Shown here: positions 8,013 to 17,105 of the stretch, piece by piece
Layout: each line of letters begins with the position of its first letter
Position numbering within the stretch: position 1 is the stretch's first letter
NCBI GenBank assembly: GCA_054661495.1
Contig: BAAFSQ010000163.1
Location: 1 to 22,525 of the forward strand
Source of the DNA: Zygophlyctis sp. KS116
Taxonomy: Eukaryota > Chytridiomycota
Direction: 5' to 3'
DNA: 22,525 bases
Program-made: the position numbers and the translations under genes
Notes under the pieces: generated by a model
Told to the model about the DNA's origin: nothing
Databases searched by the model: none
Seen by the model: only the letters and a program-made list of their open reading frames with translations

Positions 8013-8228
8013 CACTTACTTATCCTTACTTATCCTTACTTACCTTATAATTTCTTATAAAATTCTTTATAATTCTTTATAATTTCTAATAATTTCTTAT
8101 AATTTCTTATAATTCTAATATAATTTCTTATAAAATTTCTTATAAAATTTCTTATAATTCTAATAAAATTCTAATAAAATTCTTTATAATTCTTTATAAA
8201 ATTCTAATAAAATTAGTCAAAAAGATAA
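8013..8228. promoter_or_regulatory. Shared divergent promoter region filled with short AT-rich repeats
   Basis: This is the only sequence between the TELO2 start (minus) and the Rad60-like start (plus). Next to TELO2, a 10-bp unit (acttatcctt) occurs about 2.5 times (8014-8043). The remainder is a mosaic of cttataatttct and ctaataaaatt variants with a loose period of about 10-20 bp. It is likely a nucleosome-poor bidirectional promoter, inferred from position and composition only. Confidence 0.5.
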
Positions 8229-9263
8229 ATGGAAATTATCAGTTCGAGTCCAGAGACAGAGACAGACTCACGCAAGAAAATTAGAAGAAAAAAGTCAGAT
8301 TCAGACTCTGAGGAAATTGTTTCTAGAAATCCTCAAAGAAATTTCAGGAAAAAGATTTCTTCAAAAGTTTCTGGAAAAGATTTCTTTGATTTTAATGATG
8401 GATTTACAAAATTAAAACCAAGTCTTGATACAATTTCTACTCTAGATAACTCTATGGTCGAGTCTAGTCTATTAAAATTAAAACATGAAAACCCCAACAA
8501 GGCTGACAGTCCAGAACCGCTAAAGTCTGACTCTGATGGCTCAATAACTCCTCCGCCTGCAATCTTTCAACAAGAGGAATTGAAAAGTGTATTTTCTAGA
8601 CTGAAAAACTTTAAGCCGGTTCAAAAAAAAACTAGTGTAATTTCTATAAAACCTCTAGACTCTAAAACTCTAAAAATTTCAGTGATTTTAAAGACTTGGC
8701 CAGAAACAATAGACAAGGAAATATTTTCAAATTCTATAGATTCTATGGAACCTTTTCGTAATCTTTTAAAGAAACTCGATATTTTACTAGATAAACAAGT
8801 GGTTCTAGTCTATAAAAATACTAGAATTTATCCTTCATCAACTCCAAAATCATTAGAATATTTAGGCCTAAGTAGTGATTCTACACCATTGATTTGTTAT
8901 TCTCTACTAGATTTTAATAGTTTTCAATCATTCTTGTCTGAAAAGAAATTGGAATTACTCTCGGATCAGACTACTAGACACGATTTACAAGATGATTTAC
9001 AAGATTTACAAGATGATGATTCCCTTAATATCAAAATTCTAGATAAATTTGGTTCTACTCTCAAATTAGCTGCTAAAGAGGTATTTTGAATTTTATTAAT
9101 TTAAAAGACTACTCTTGTAGATCAAATCCTATTAAAGTGGTCAGAGAATTTTAATAAGCCTTTGGAGAGCTTTAAATTGCAGTCTCAAGGTGATTTTATT
9201 ACTGGATCTTTAAAAGATGCAGATGTAGAAGATGGTGATGTTTTGGAAATATTTTATATTTAA
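8229..9263 (+). CDS. Rad60/Esc2/NIP45-like protein with two SUMO-like domains
   Basis: Two exons (8229-9080 and 9108-9263) with a 27-nt intron (9081-9107) encode 335 residues. The N-terminal 140 residues are Ser/Asp/Lys-rich and disordered, with SDSDSEE and other acidic Ser motifs that could bind SUMO. A first ubiquitin-like region is at about residues 145-235 (KTLKISVILK ... LVYKNTRIYP ... LEYLGL). After a DLQDDLQDLQDDD repeat the second is at about 265-335; it spans the intron and ends in LKDADVEDGDVLEIFYI, the typical end of SUMO-like domain 2 in this family. The absence of a C-terminal di-glycine fits a SUMO mimic. Rad60/Esc2/NIP45 help the SUMO pathway at stalled replication forks. The stop is 3 bp from the stop of the convergent gene. 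Confidence 0.75.
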
Positions 9264-9266
9264 ATG

Positions 9267-9839
9267 TTATAATTTTGCAATTTTTAGACTTTTAGAAATT
9301 TGTAAAATACCAGAGAGAGCATATACTAGACTTGCAAGATGAAAAGATAATCCTAAATCCTTGAATAAAATTGGAAAATATTGTATGCAAAAAGTAATTA
9401 GTACTGTTGAAGGAATTGGAGTCCCTTCAAAAAACAATACTTTTCCATCGACACTAGTTTCATTTAGAGTAGAATTATATCTAGCCAATCTTAACACTCC
9501 ACAATTCACAAAAAACACTAGAAATATCATGTCCAGCAGAGAGTCTAGTCCATGTGAAAATCCCCAAACAGCTGGAGCAACCCCAAAAGCAATCAAGTCT
9601 GCCAAAGAGTCCAAGTCCTGTCCAATCACTGATCTAGAAAACAAACGAGCGATTTTTCCATCGAAAATATCAAAAAATAAAGAAAAAAACATTAAAACTA
9701 TTGAAATTTGAGAATAATATTCATCTTTTGAATTGCTGTAAAGGATGGAATTTAAAATAGATAATAGTCCACAGGATGAGTTACCCAGGGTTACAATATC
9801 TGCCAGAGATAGCATTTTAACAAGAGAAAATCTTGTCAT
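9267..9839 (-). CDS. CHO1: CDP-diacylglycerol-serine O-phosphatidyltransferase (yeast-type phosphatidylserine synthase)
   Basis: A single exon of 190 residues. The CDP-alcohol phosphotransferase motif is present as DIFDGKIAR ... GQDLDSLADL, followed by IAFGVAPAVWGF, then CGVLRLARYN and FEGTPIPST. The DSLAD..aFGvaPA and FeGtPiPs blocks identify phosphatidylserine synthase rather than other CDP-alcohol transferases. It is a polytopic membrane enzyme that makes phosphatidylserine from CDP-diacylglycerol and serine, normally at the ER. It lacks the long N-terminal extension of yeast Cho1 (276 residues). Between AR and the next G there are seven residues (LFSRSVI) where the consensus has eight. 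No introns. It is convergent with the Rad60-like gene and divergent from the BMT5-like gene. Confidence 0.85.
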   Translation of the reverse strand: MTRFSLVKMLSLADIVTLGNSSCGLLSILNSILYSNSKDEYYSQISIVLMFFSLFFDIFDGKIARLFSRSVIGQDLDSLADLIAFGVAPAVWGFSHGLDSLLDMIFLVFFVNCGVLRLARYNSTLNETSVDGKVLFFEGTPIPSTVLITFCIQYFPILFKDLGLSFHLASLVYALSGILQISKSLKIAKL

Positions 9840-10061
9840 TTTTACAAGGGTTTAGCAAGGGTCTTTCTTGTCTCTACCAAGTCTCTATTTAATAAGTCAA
9901 AACTTTTAAATTTTATTAATACTTAGAGTTTGTAGTCCGTCTCTTTTGAGTAATTAAATCAGGTATAATGTCCATTGAGTTAATACTCGATATGAAACCG
10001 TCTGAAAACAAGAATTTGAAAGAAACAGTAAATTTTTTTTGCTCAAAACAAATTTTTCTTG
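9840..10061. promoter_or_regulatory. Divergent intergenic region between the phosphatidylserine synthase and BMT5-like genes
   Basis: 222 bp, AT-rich. It contains an upstream ATG at 9968 that opens a 35-codon frame running past the BMT5-like start and stopping at 10073-10075 in another frame, so it could act as an inhibitory upstream ORF if transcribed. No other motif stands out. Confidence 0.35.
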
Positions 10062-10682
10062 ATGTTATCAGTTGACAGGAATTGGGATTTTTCTCTGGAA
10101 GATAGAATATTGCTGGTTGGAGAGGGGGATTTTTCTTTTGCATGCTGGCTTTGTGAATATTTGACGGATGGATCAAACATTACGGCAACTGCTTTTGACT
10201 CTGTGGAAACTGCAGAGATCAAGTATCCAAATTTACAAGAGAAATTAGAAATTTTACAAGACTATGAAGCAAAGGTGTATTTCAATATTGATGCAACAAA
10301 TTTAAAGAATAAGAAAATCAAGGTTTATGACAAAATTATATTTAATTTTCCTCATGCTGGAAGAGGGATTAAAGATCAAGATCGAAATATTTTATGTAAT
10401 CAAGAACTGCTTCTTGGGTTTTTGTCTCAAGCAGAAAGTTATTTGGCAGAATTTGGTAGGATTTACGTGACTCTAAAATTGGGGATTCCATATGATCTTT
10501 GGGATTTAAAAAAGATATCGGTTAAATGTGGGTATGCAACCTTGAAATCTTTTGTTTTTAATCCAAAAGATTATCCAGGTTATGCACATAGAAGGACAAT
10601 AGGTTTTAAAGAAGGAGTCTCAAAAGATGATTCTCAAGAATGCAAAAATTGTAGAACTTGGTGTTTTATAAAAAAGTCATAG
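10062..10682 (+). CDS. BMT5-like 25S rRNA (uridine-N3)-methyltransferase domain protein (DUF2431)
   Basis: 206 residues from the ATG at 10062 (an in-frame TTG three bases earlier is not a likely start). RILLVGEGDFSFACWL is the glycine-rich SAM-binding motif at about residues 15-30. KIIFNFPHAGRGIKDQDRN holds the family's conserved NFPH.G segment, followed by NQELLLGFLSQAESYL, IYVTLKLGIPYDLWDLK and YPGYAHRRTIGF. The length and order match the Rossmann-type BMT5-like domain. In yeast Bmt5 makes m3U in 25S rRNA; plant and animal relatives are less well studied, so substrate is inferred. The stop codon overlaps the anoctamin A stop on the opposite strand (6-nt overlap). Confidence 0.8.
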   Translation: MLSVDRNWDFSLEDRILLVGEGDFSFACWLCEYLTDGSNITATAFDSVETAEIKYPNLQEKLEILQDYEAKVYFNIDATNLKNKKIKVYDKIIFNFPHAGRGIKDQDRNILCNQELLLGFLSQAESYLAEFGRIYVTLKLGIPYDLWDLKKISVKCGYATLKSFVFNPKDYPGYAHRRTIGFKEGVSKDDSQECKNCRTWCFIKKS

Positions 10683-13197
10683 AATTTTTACACTTTCAAG
10701 ATGATCGATTTCAATTGGTTCGGGATCAATGAAATTCTCTTCGCCTCGCATTAGTTTTTCTACATATTGTTGTCGACTTATTGAGACTTTGACTTGCCGA
10801 GGCATGGAAGGATTAAGAAATACAACCAAGAGTAATACGAGTAATACAGAGTGTTCAAAGATGAGAATGAAAACAAGCCGTCCAATCCATTTTTGATCAG
10901 GTTCAAATGATGATAGATATGCCTCCTCAAAATATGTAGAAGTAAACGCAATTATAGACGCATTCATGGCTACTCCTATAAATGATAATCCAGTGATCCA
11001 TCTTTCCCAAATACCTATATTTCTCGCTATATTTTAGTACAATATTCTTACCTTGGTGGGAAAACGGCCTTTTATATCTAGTCACGATATTGATAGTATC
11101 AATCTTTCTTTGAAGAATATTGTGGACTAAGGCGAGGAGTGGAGCTACAGGAAATGCCACAGAGAAAAGTACTATAAAACCAAACTGTACAGTGGCAGCT
11201 AAATATCCATCCATCTCGACATTCTTTAGTTCTACATTCGTAAGGTAAGCGTCGCATAGCAATTGGGGATATTTCTTATTCTGGGTTATTTCATAATGAC
11301 GTTGTCTGATTGTCCAAAAGTTTTTAAGATAGAAAATAAGACTATTTTCCATGTAGGCATCATACAATTTTTTTAGCAGGGGCTCTAATACATTTAGAAC
11401 ATGTGCTACCACTGATCTCGTTAAAAATATGACTGTCTGTATTTTAGAGATTATAGCATACCATTTGAATTGTTAACTCCATCATGCAGTTCCGATTGAT
11501 GCATTCTGACTTCAAGGAGTTACTACCGTATAAAGGCATATCAGTTCTTTGAATCCAAATATTCACAACAGCCACATATATTATGATACCATAGTAATTT
11601 ACAAAATGAAAAACCAAATGCTTAAAAATGAGCAGATTCATATTGCGAAAAGTTTTTATGATTCTCAAAATCGGTGAGCTTTTTAGATATGTACATTCCA
11701 ATTGGCTGCAAGACTGCGATAGTTATAAAATATAGCGAGGCGGATATAGTTGTAGAATACGTTGTTATTTCCGGATAATAAGACCTTAAAGCACTATGAT
11801 ACCAAACATAAAGAGCAATATTTGAAACAGCCATTAAAAACTACTTCATAAAACGTTAAAAATACCAAAATAAGGATCGACCATCCAGAAACGAAATAAA
11901 GCCAAATTCTAGTTTCAAATGGCTCAAATGGCTCTAGCTTTCCAGTAATTTGATTTCGCCTCGTATACTTGGGACTCCAGAGTGGCCTTTGAGTTTCCTT
12001 ATGAACCAGTGTAGCAGTACTCCACTGTGAAGATAGAGTCGCTTGCCGCCTTGCCCAAAATTGAATATAAAGTACTCCCCAACAAGAGATAAACCACGCA
12101 TACGGTAAAGTTAAAGGATTGTCGAAAACATTTGCATAAATTTGATCTGATGTGGAATTGTAGCGAAGTTTCCAATTTGAATCAAAAAATGAATGAAAAA
12201 CACCATAAACAAATACAAAAGATCCAACCATGCCTGCTACAAATAACCAAAAAGAATAATGTCCCATCCATGCATATTGAAATGCAATTCTTTCCCCAAA
12301 ATATAATCGTACTCTATGAATGGGCTGGCATTTAATCCACCCCCTCCAAATCTGATATAAAATCGCTCTTTGATTAGGAGCGCTACCAACCTCATACGCA
12401 CTACCATCATGAAGAGCAAATGCACAAATATATACCCCATCTTCAAGCAGGATTTCTATATCTTTTTTAGATCCTTTGCGATTTGCAATCTTTACTCTAC
12501 TAACAACTCCATGAGTTACTAGATTTCGCTGAGAATTTGTAAATAAATTTAGTCTTGACTTCATCCCATTTTCTATCTCCTCTTGACTTAAAAAATGATT
12601 AATATTATCCATTGAGAATTTCGCACTTATATTTTCTATTTCTGCGTCTTGATCATTCAAGTACCATCTATTGAAAAACAGCTCCAAAAATGAATACGGT
12701 GTTTCTTTTTCAATTTGCGATAATAATTTCTTCAATGATATAAACTGCAAAGACTATATAATGAGCTATACAAAGTACCTTTAATGGGATCCTAATAGAT
12801 AGCCGTTCAGCCTCGCATGCCAACTTTTGAAAAGGACAATAAACCTTTACATATGAATTTACAGAGTCCCTATCTAATTCCCTTTCTAAAACCAGTCCTT
12901 CCTTTAATAAAGCGTATTCAAACTGTTTTCGGACACCATCACTGCAATCCGTTCTATTGTACATTAACACATAGTCCCAATGAGTCTGTTCTTTTAAATA
13001 TACAACTGTTATTAGTTTTTATGATTTGTACTTGATACTAGAGCATCGCCTAAAGGGAAACTAGAATACCTGTCCAAAGCTTCATTCATTGTGAGATGAT
13101 TCTTGTTGCTTCTAATTGAATTGTACAATTCGACATCTTCAAAACTACAAAATAAAATCTCTCGATCTTGTATTGTTTTGATATAGATTTTGGTCAT
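10677..13197 (-). CDS. Anoctamin/TMEM16 family membrane protein, copy A, with an apparent one-base frameshift
   Basis: Six exons (13197-13032, 13005-12779, 12753-11866, 11840-11462, 11436-11052, 11026-10677) with 25-26 nt introns. Motifs: PIHRVRLYFGERIAFQYAWM, VQFGFIVLFSVAFPVAPLLA and NIGIWERW, all anoctamin landmarks. With copy B as guide, exon 4 reads through SKKLTDFENHKNFSQYES, but then the homologous frame (IFKHLVFHFVNYYG) continues one base out of phase. An extra base at about 11633 explains it, and the exon lengths add to 3n+1. Either the gene is a young pseudogene or there is a sequence error; the rest would encode about 797 residues. Acidic residues of the calcium site are mostly absent. 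Three AAGCGCAA octamers lie just upstream. The 3' end overlaps the BMT5-like gene by 6 nt. Confidence 0.75.
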
Positions 13198-13224
13198 AGT
13201 AAAATGAAAGATTGTCGGAATTTC

Positions 13225-13262
13225 AAGCGCAATCTTATCTATTAAGCGCAACTAAAGCGCAA
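13225..13262 (-). promoter_or_regulatory. Triple TTGCGCTT motif upstream of anoctamin copy A
   Basis: Three exact copies of one octamer (AAGCGCAA on the plus strand at 13225-13232, 13244-13251 and 13255-13262) lie 28-65 nt before the minus-strand ATG. A fourth, partial copy (aagcgttc) is at 13267-13274. GCGC is rare outside genes here, so the cluster stands out. A further exact copy precedes the small membrane ORF at 2164-2171. A transcription-factor or core-promoter site is inferred. Confidence 0.5.
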
Positions 13263-13272
13263 TTTTAAGCGT

Positions 13273-16020
13273 TCAAACGGGACTGTTTAATTCAATGTCC
13301 GGATATCTTGGATCATAATCTGGATTGAATGGGGGAGGATTTGGTTCATCCATGGGTAAATCATACATGTCTTCATCAGTCTCCCCATTCAAAATCTTTT
13401 CCAGATAATAATGCCGTTCTATAGCATTTGCAACTTTTTCTGGTACTTTTGGTAAAAATAAATTGAAAATATAAACAGTCAGTAGAACTGCATTCTGGAA
13501 ACAAAGAATGAATCCTAATCTAGCACCCCATTTTCCAAGATCTGAAGTGAAATATCCTATATATTGAGTTTCAAAATAAGGAGAAGAAAATGCTATTATT
13601 GTTGGATTTATGATTGCAGCTAATTTAGAAAAAATTGAAATCCATGTTTCCCATGCTCCTATATCATTATCTTGAAGAGCAAAAGGTCTTTTATATCTTT
13701 GCAAAAGATGATTAGAGTCTTTAAGTTAAGAAATAAAAAATACCAATCCTTTTCTGAATAATATTGTGTAATGCTGCAAAAAAGGGCGCAACAGGAAAGC
13801 TTACAGAGAAAAATACGACAAATCCAAATTGAATTACTGCAGTATTATATCCATCCAAAGAAATATGCATATGATCGATGCTATAAAGTTATCAAAAGAT
13901 TATTACTTTGCCAAGACAGAATCTTCAAAGAATTGTGGCACCCGAGAAGATGATAATGAAGCACCTTCCTCTGAACTTAGAATTTTTGATTTTAGAATTC
14001 TGGATTTTCCCAAATCTTTAATTTTCTTTCTTGACTTCTTTCCTCTAGCTGCTAATTTGATTGCATTCTCTACAAGCGGGAACATGAAATTAATAAAATG
14101 TGTCAGAAATGATTTGCCGAGGAAAATGACTCCCTTTATCTTAGATGGTGATTTTTACCATTTGAATTGTTAGCTCCAAAAGGCAATTATTGTATATGCA
14201 TTTTTCATTCAGTTCAATGCTAGAGAAAGAACCTAATTGACCTTCTTGGACCCATTTCTTTACCAGAGCAATGTAGAATAGTGTACCGTAAAAATTTATG
14301 AAATCAAACAGCATAAATTTTGAAATGATGGAGTCTTTTGCATTAAGTTAAATTAATCATTTACCTTGATGACTGGTTGCCTTTTTATGGTTTTCTTTTT
14401 CAGTTAATCTTTCATAAATCTTTTTAATGCTTACTTTTTAGATATGTATCTTGAAAAATAACTTAAAATCAGCGATGCAAATAGAGAGATAGCGGCACTT
14501 GTAAGAGGAGCGTAGTACTTGATTTCAGGGTAGTTATTTTCAAGAAAAGATGCAAGAACAGCATTGTAAACGACGTATGATTCTACAACCACCAGCATTA
14601 TGACACACATAATAGATATTAGCGTCCATGAGATTATCTTAACTTTTGTTTGCTCCGCATAAGAGATATATGGTTCCAGTTTCCCTGTAACCGTGCTTAG
14701 TCCCAATTGATTATGCTTCCATCCTGGTCTAAGTGGCTCTTCATAGCTAAAATTGATCATATTCCATTTAACCATCAAAAATTGATTACGTCTTTTCCAC
14801 CATTGAACATAAATGATAGCTAATTAGTTAATTAAAGGTTAAATTACACCAAACAGACATAAAGAAAGCAAAAGGAACCGTAAGAGCCTATTTTATCAAA
14901 TCAATTCAAGATTTACATTATCAAAAGCTTTACTGATTCTCATAACAGACTCTTCATTATATTTGATTGAGCTTCAATTAAGAAAAATATTCTTTACCTG
15001 ATTTTTACAGATGAGAATGATATGTAAATTCCATAAATTGTTACGGCTAAACCCACAAATCCAGCTAGAAATAGCCAAAATGTATAATGCTCTAGCCATG
15101 CAAAGTAAAAAGCAATTTTTTCCCCATAGTAGTCTCTAATCATTTGAATCGGTTGAGGAGTTAGCATGGACCTCCATTTTGTCATTAGATCAGATCTAAG
15201 GTTGTCAACAGAATTAAATCCTTTTGATCCATCATGCGGAGTATAAAAACTGAAATAGACATTAAGGTTTATAAGATGAAATAAATCTTTTGGTTCTCCC
15301 TTTGCATTCCGGAATCGCACTCGAGTCACAATATTATACACCATCAAGTTTCTAGTGGCGGATGAGAATAGTTTTAAAATGGCGTGTATCTTTTCGTCCG
15401 ATCCTTCATCAATAAACCAATCCAACTTGGATTTTCTAAATTGCGCATGTAACTGGGTCATTTCCGCATTATCATTAGTCTCCCAATAGTCATACTTGAA
15501 TTTGACCTTTTTTTCATCTTGTTCAATTGCTCTCCTGATGTGATCAAGAGATTTTGACTTTAAAATAAATTCCCGATTTCATACCTTTAGCGGCAACTGC
15601 ATTTTAAATCGTTCAGCTGCAGTGAGCATTCTATCAAAAGGGCAAAGTATCTTTAAAAAGGCATCAGACTTTCCTAAATCTTAAGCTCCATTTTATCTCA
15701 CCATCAGGCGCAGCTTCCCTTTCTAGGACCAATCCTTCCTGAAGCAAACAATACTCAAATACATTTCGAGATCTTTTGTGCTTATTATTTGCAGTATCGT
15801 ATCTTAGAATAGCGTCCCATTTAACCTTTTCTTTTTGATAAATCAGCTTTACATAAGCGTCCCCCATCGCATCTCCAGCATATGCTTCTAAAGCATCCAT
15901 CATGTTATCATACTTTGTTTCTAATATCATATCATACAGATCAGTGTCTTTAGTATCTAAAAACAATAGCTCTTTTAACCCATTCTTTCGGACGATAATC
16001 TTTGGACCATTTTGCGCCAT
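13273..16020 (-). CDS. Anoctamin/TMEM16 family membrane protein, copy B, intact
   Basis: Eleven exons with ten introns (15674-15701, 15558-15584, 14972-14997, 14888-14916, 14820-14847, 14409-14434, 14335-14364, 14134-14158, 13881-13906, 13719-13743; 25-30 nt) encode 825 residues in an unbroken frame. A cytosolic N-terminal domain is followed by PIQMIRDYYGEKIAFYFAWL and then about ten membrane helices, with the VIQFGFVVFFSVSFPVAPFF helix and NDIGAWETW near the end. The tail is Pro/Asp-rich. Anoctamins are phospholipid scramblases or chloride channels, and in fungi (Ist2) ER-plasma membrane tethers. At the positions of the TM7 and TM8 calcium-binding glutamates, copy B has Gly, Thr and Gln, so calcium gating of the standard kind is doubtful. 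It lies head-to-tail with copy A, 75 bp apart. Confidence 0.85.
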
Positions 16021-16074
16021 AATAATCAAGTTCGGACATTTTATTTATCCTGCAATACTCATGCACAATCAAAA

Positions 16075-17033
16075 TTAATTTGACTGTAACGTCCTAGATA
16101 TCATGCGAAGAGGAGGACACCCGCATGATTCGTGACAGCATTTCACAACATAGTAAAGAAGACGGTATATAAGCAGCACATCCGACTCATTGTAAGAGTA
16201 GAGATCAAGGTGAAAATCTCTACTTTGCCAAAGCAACCCATCATTATCAATGTAAATAACTCTCCATGTCTCTGCATCTGACTGTACTGCCCAAATATTC
16301 TTATTAGCCTTTCCAGCATCAACTCGAATTTTGTATAGAGAAGCTGCTTGAGCAAAACAATTCAAAAGATCATCTGCTCCAAGTTTGTTTTTAGCCTCTA
16401 AAGCAATCAAATGATTATCCATAGGAAATGATTTTGCAAACAGGTCATCATTTCTTGTAAATCCAATCGTATAATCCATCTTTCCACTCATTTGTAATTT
16501 TTCAAAAATACCAGTATCCCCTTTGACAATTCCATTTGCAGAGAATTCCAATCCCTTGTAAATCCATAAACTATTTCCAAATTCTTGCCTGAGAAGAATA
16601 TCACTTAAGAATAAATCTATAAATACTACATGTGAACCTTGATTAAACTGATGAAATACTTGACCAATCTCTTCAAATTTAGTCTGAAATCCAGTCCTTG
16701 GAAGTATATTAACATCGATATTTCCGATAAGACATATCAACTCCAGTCACCAAATGTATCCATTTTCTACCAGATTCAGAGAATGTTCGATCCCGGGACG
16801 GTGCAGTTTCCAAGTATTTTTGTAAGATTTCTAAATATCTTGATTTTTCTTGTTTTGTCTCTTCTATCAACTCTTTTGCTGATTGTAGATCGAATTCCTC
16901 ATCTCCGCTAATCGTTTCTCTTGTTCCTTTTCAGCAGATTGATTATAGTCTTGCTGTATTCTTCTATTTCTGATTCAATATTAGCCAATCTCCTCTTGAC
17001 CCAATCTATTTTATGATTAAATTCCAGAGTCAT
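16075..17033 (-). pseudogene. PD-(D/E)xK nuclease-like / Crinkler-like protein, frame-disrupted
   Basis: The longest frame (16740-16075) encodes a 221-residue C-terminal part: KMDYTIGF ... HLIALEAKNK ... CFAQAASLYKIRV ... DAETWRVIYIDNDG, ending in VVKCCHESCGCPP. The D...(about 30)...ExK pattern with the following Q/R helix fits the PD-(D/E)xK endonuclease fold found in Crinkler-type and related proteins of fungi and oomycetes. Upstream a plausible start at 17033 leads into a charged coiled-coil-like segment (DWVKRRLANIESEIEEY), but it needs one frame change near 16920 (in an A/G-rich run) and a second near 16700-16740. A 37-nt intron at about 16694-16730 could resolve the second; none resolves the first. 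So it is a probable recent pseudogene or a sequence error. Function inferred only from the fold. Confidence 0.5.
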
Positions 17034-17105
17034 TTTTAGACAAGGAAATGCAAACTATTATTAAAAGCAAAAAACTATTTTATTCCAATTCTAAGAATTC
17101 CACAA

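Noticed and set aside
9361-9711. 116-residue plus-strand ORF
   Set aside because: Antisense shadow of the phosphatidylserine synthase gene.
11686-11701. A 16-nt intron in anoctamin A that would restore the overall frame
   Set aside because: It would discard the segment SKKLTDFENHKN, which clearly matches copy B, and translate the following bases in an unrelated frame.
15656-15680. A 19-nt intron candidate in anoctamin B
   Set aside because: The 28-nt intron at 15674-15701 has better splice signals (gtgag...tttag) and gives better alignment with copy A.
16775-16805. tRNA-like B-box (GTTCGATCCC) on the plus strand
   Set aside because: No acceptor, anticodon or T-stem pairing can be formed around it, and it falls inside the coding frame of the nuclease-like gene.
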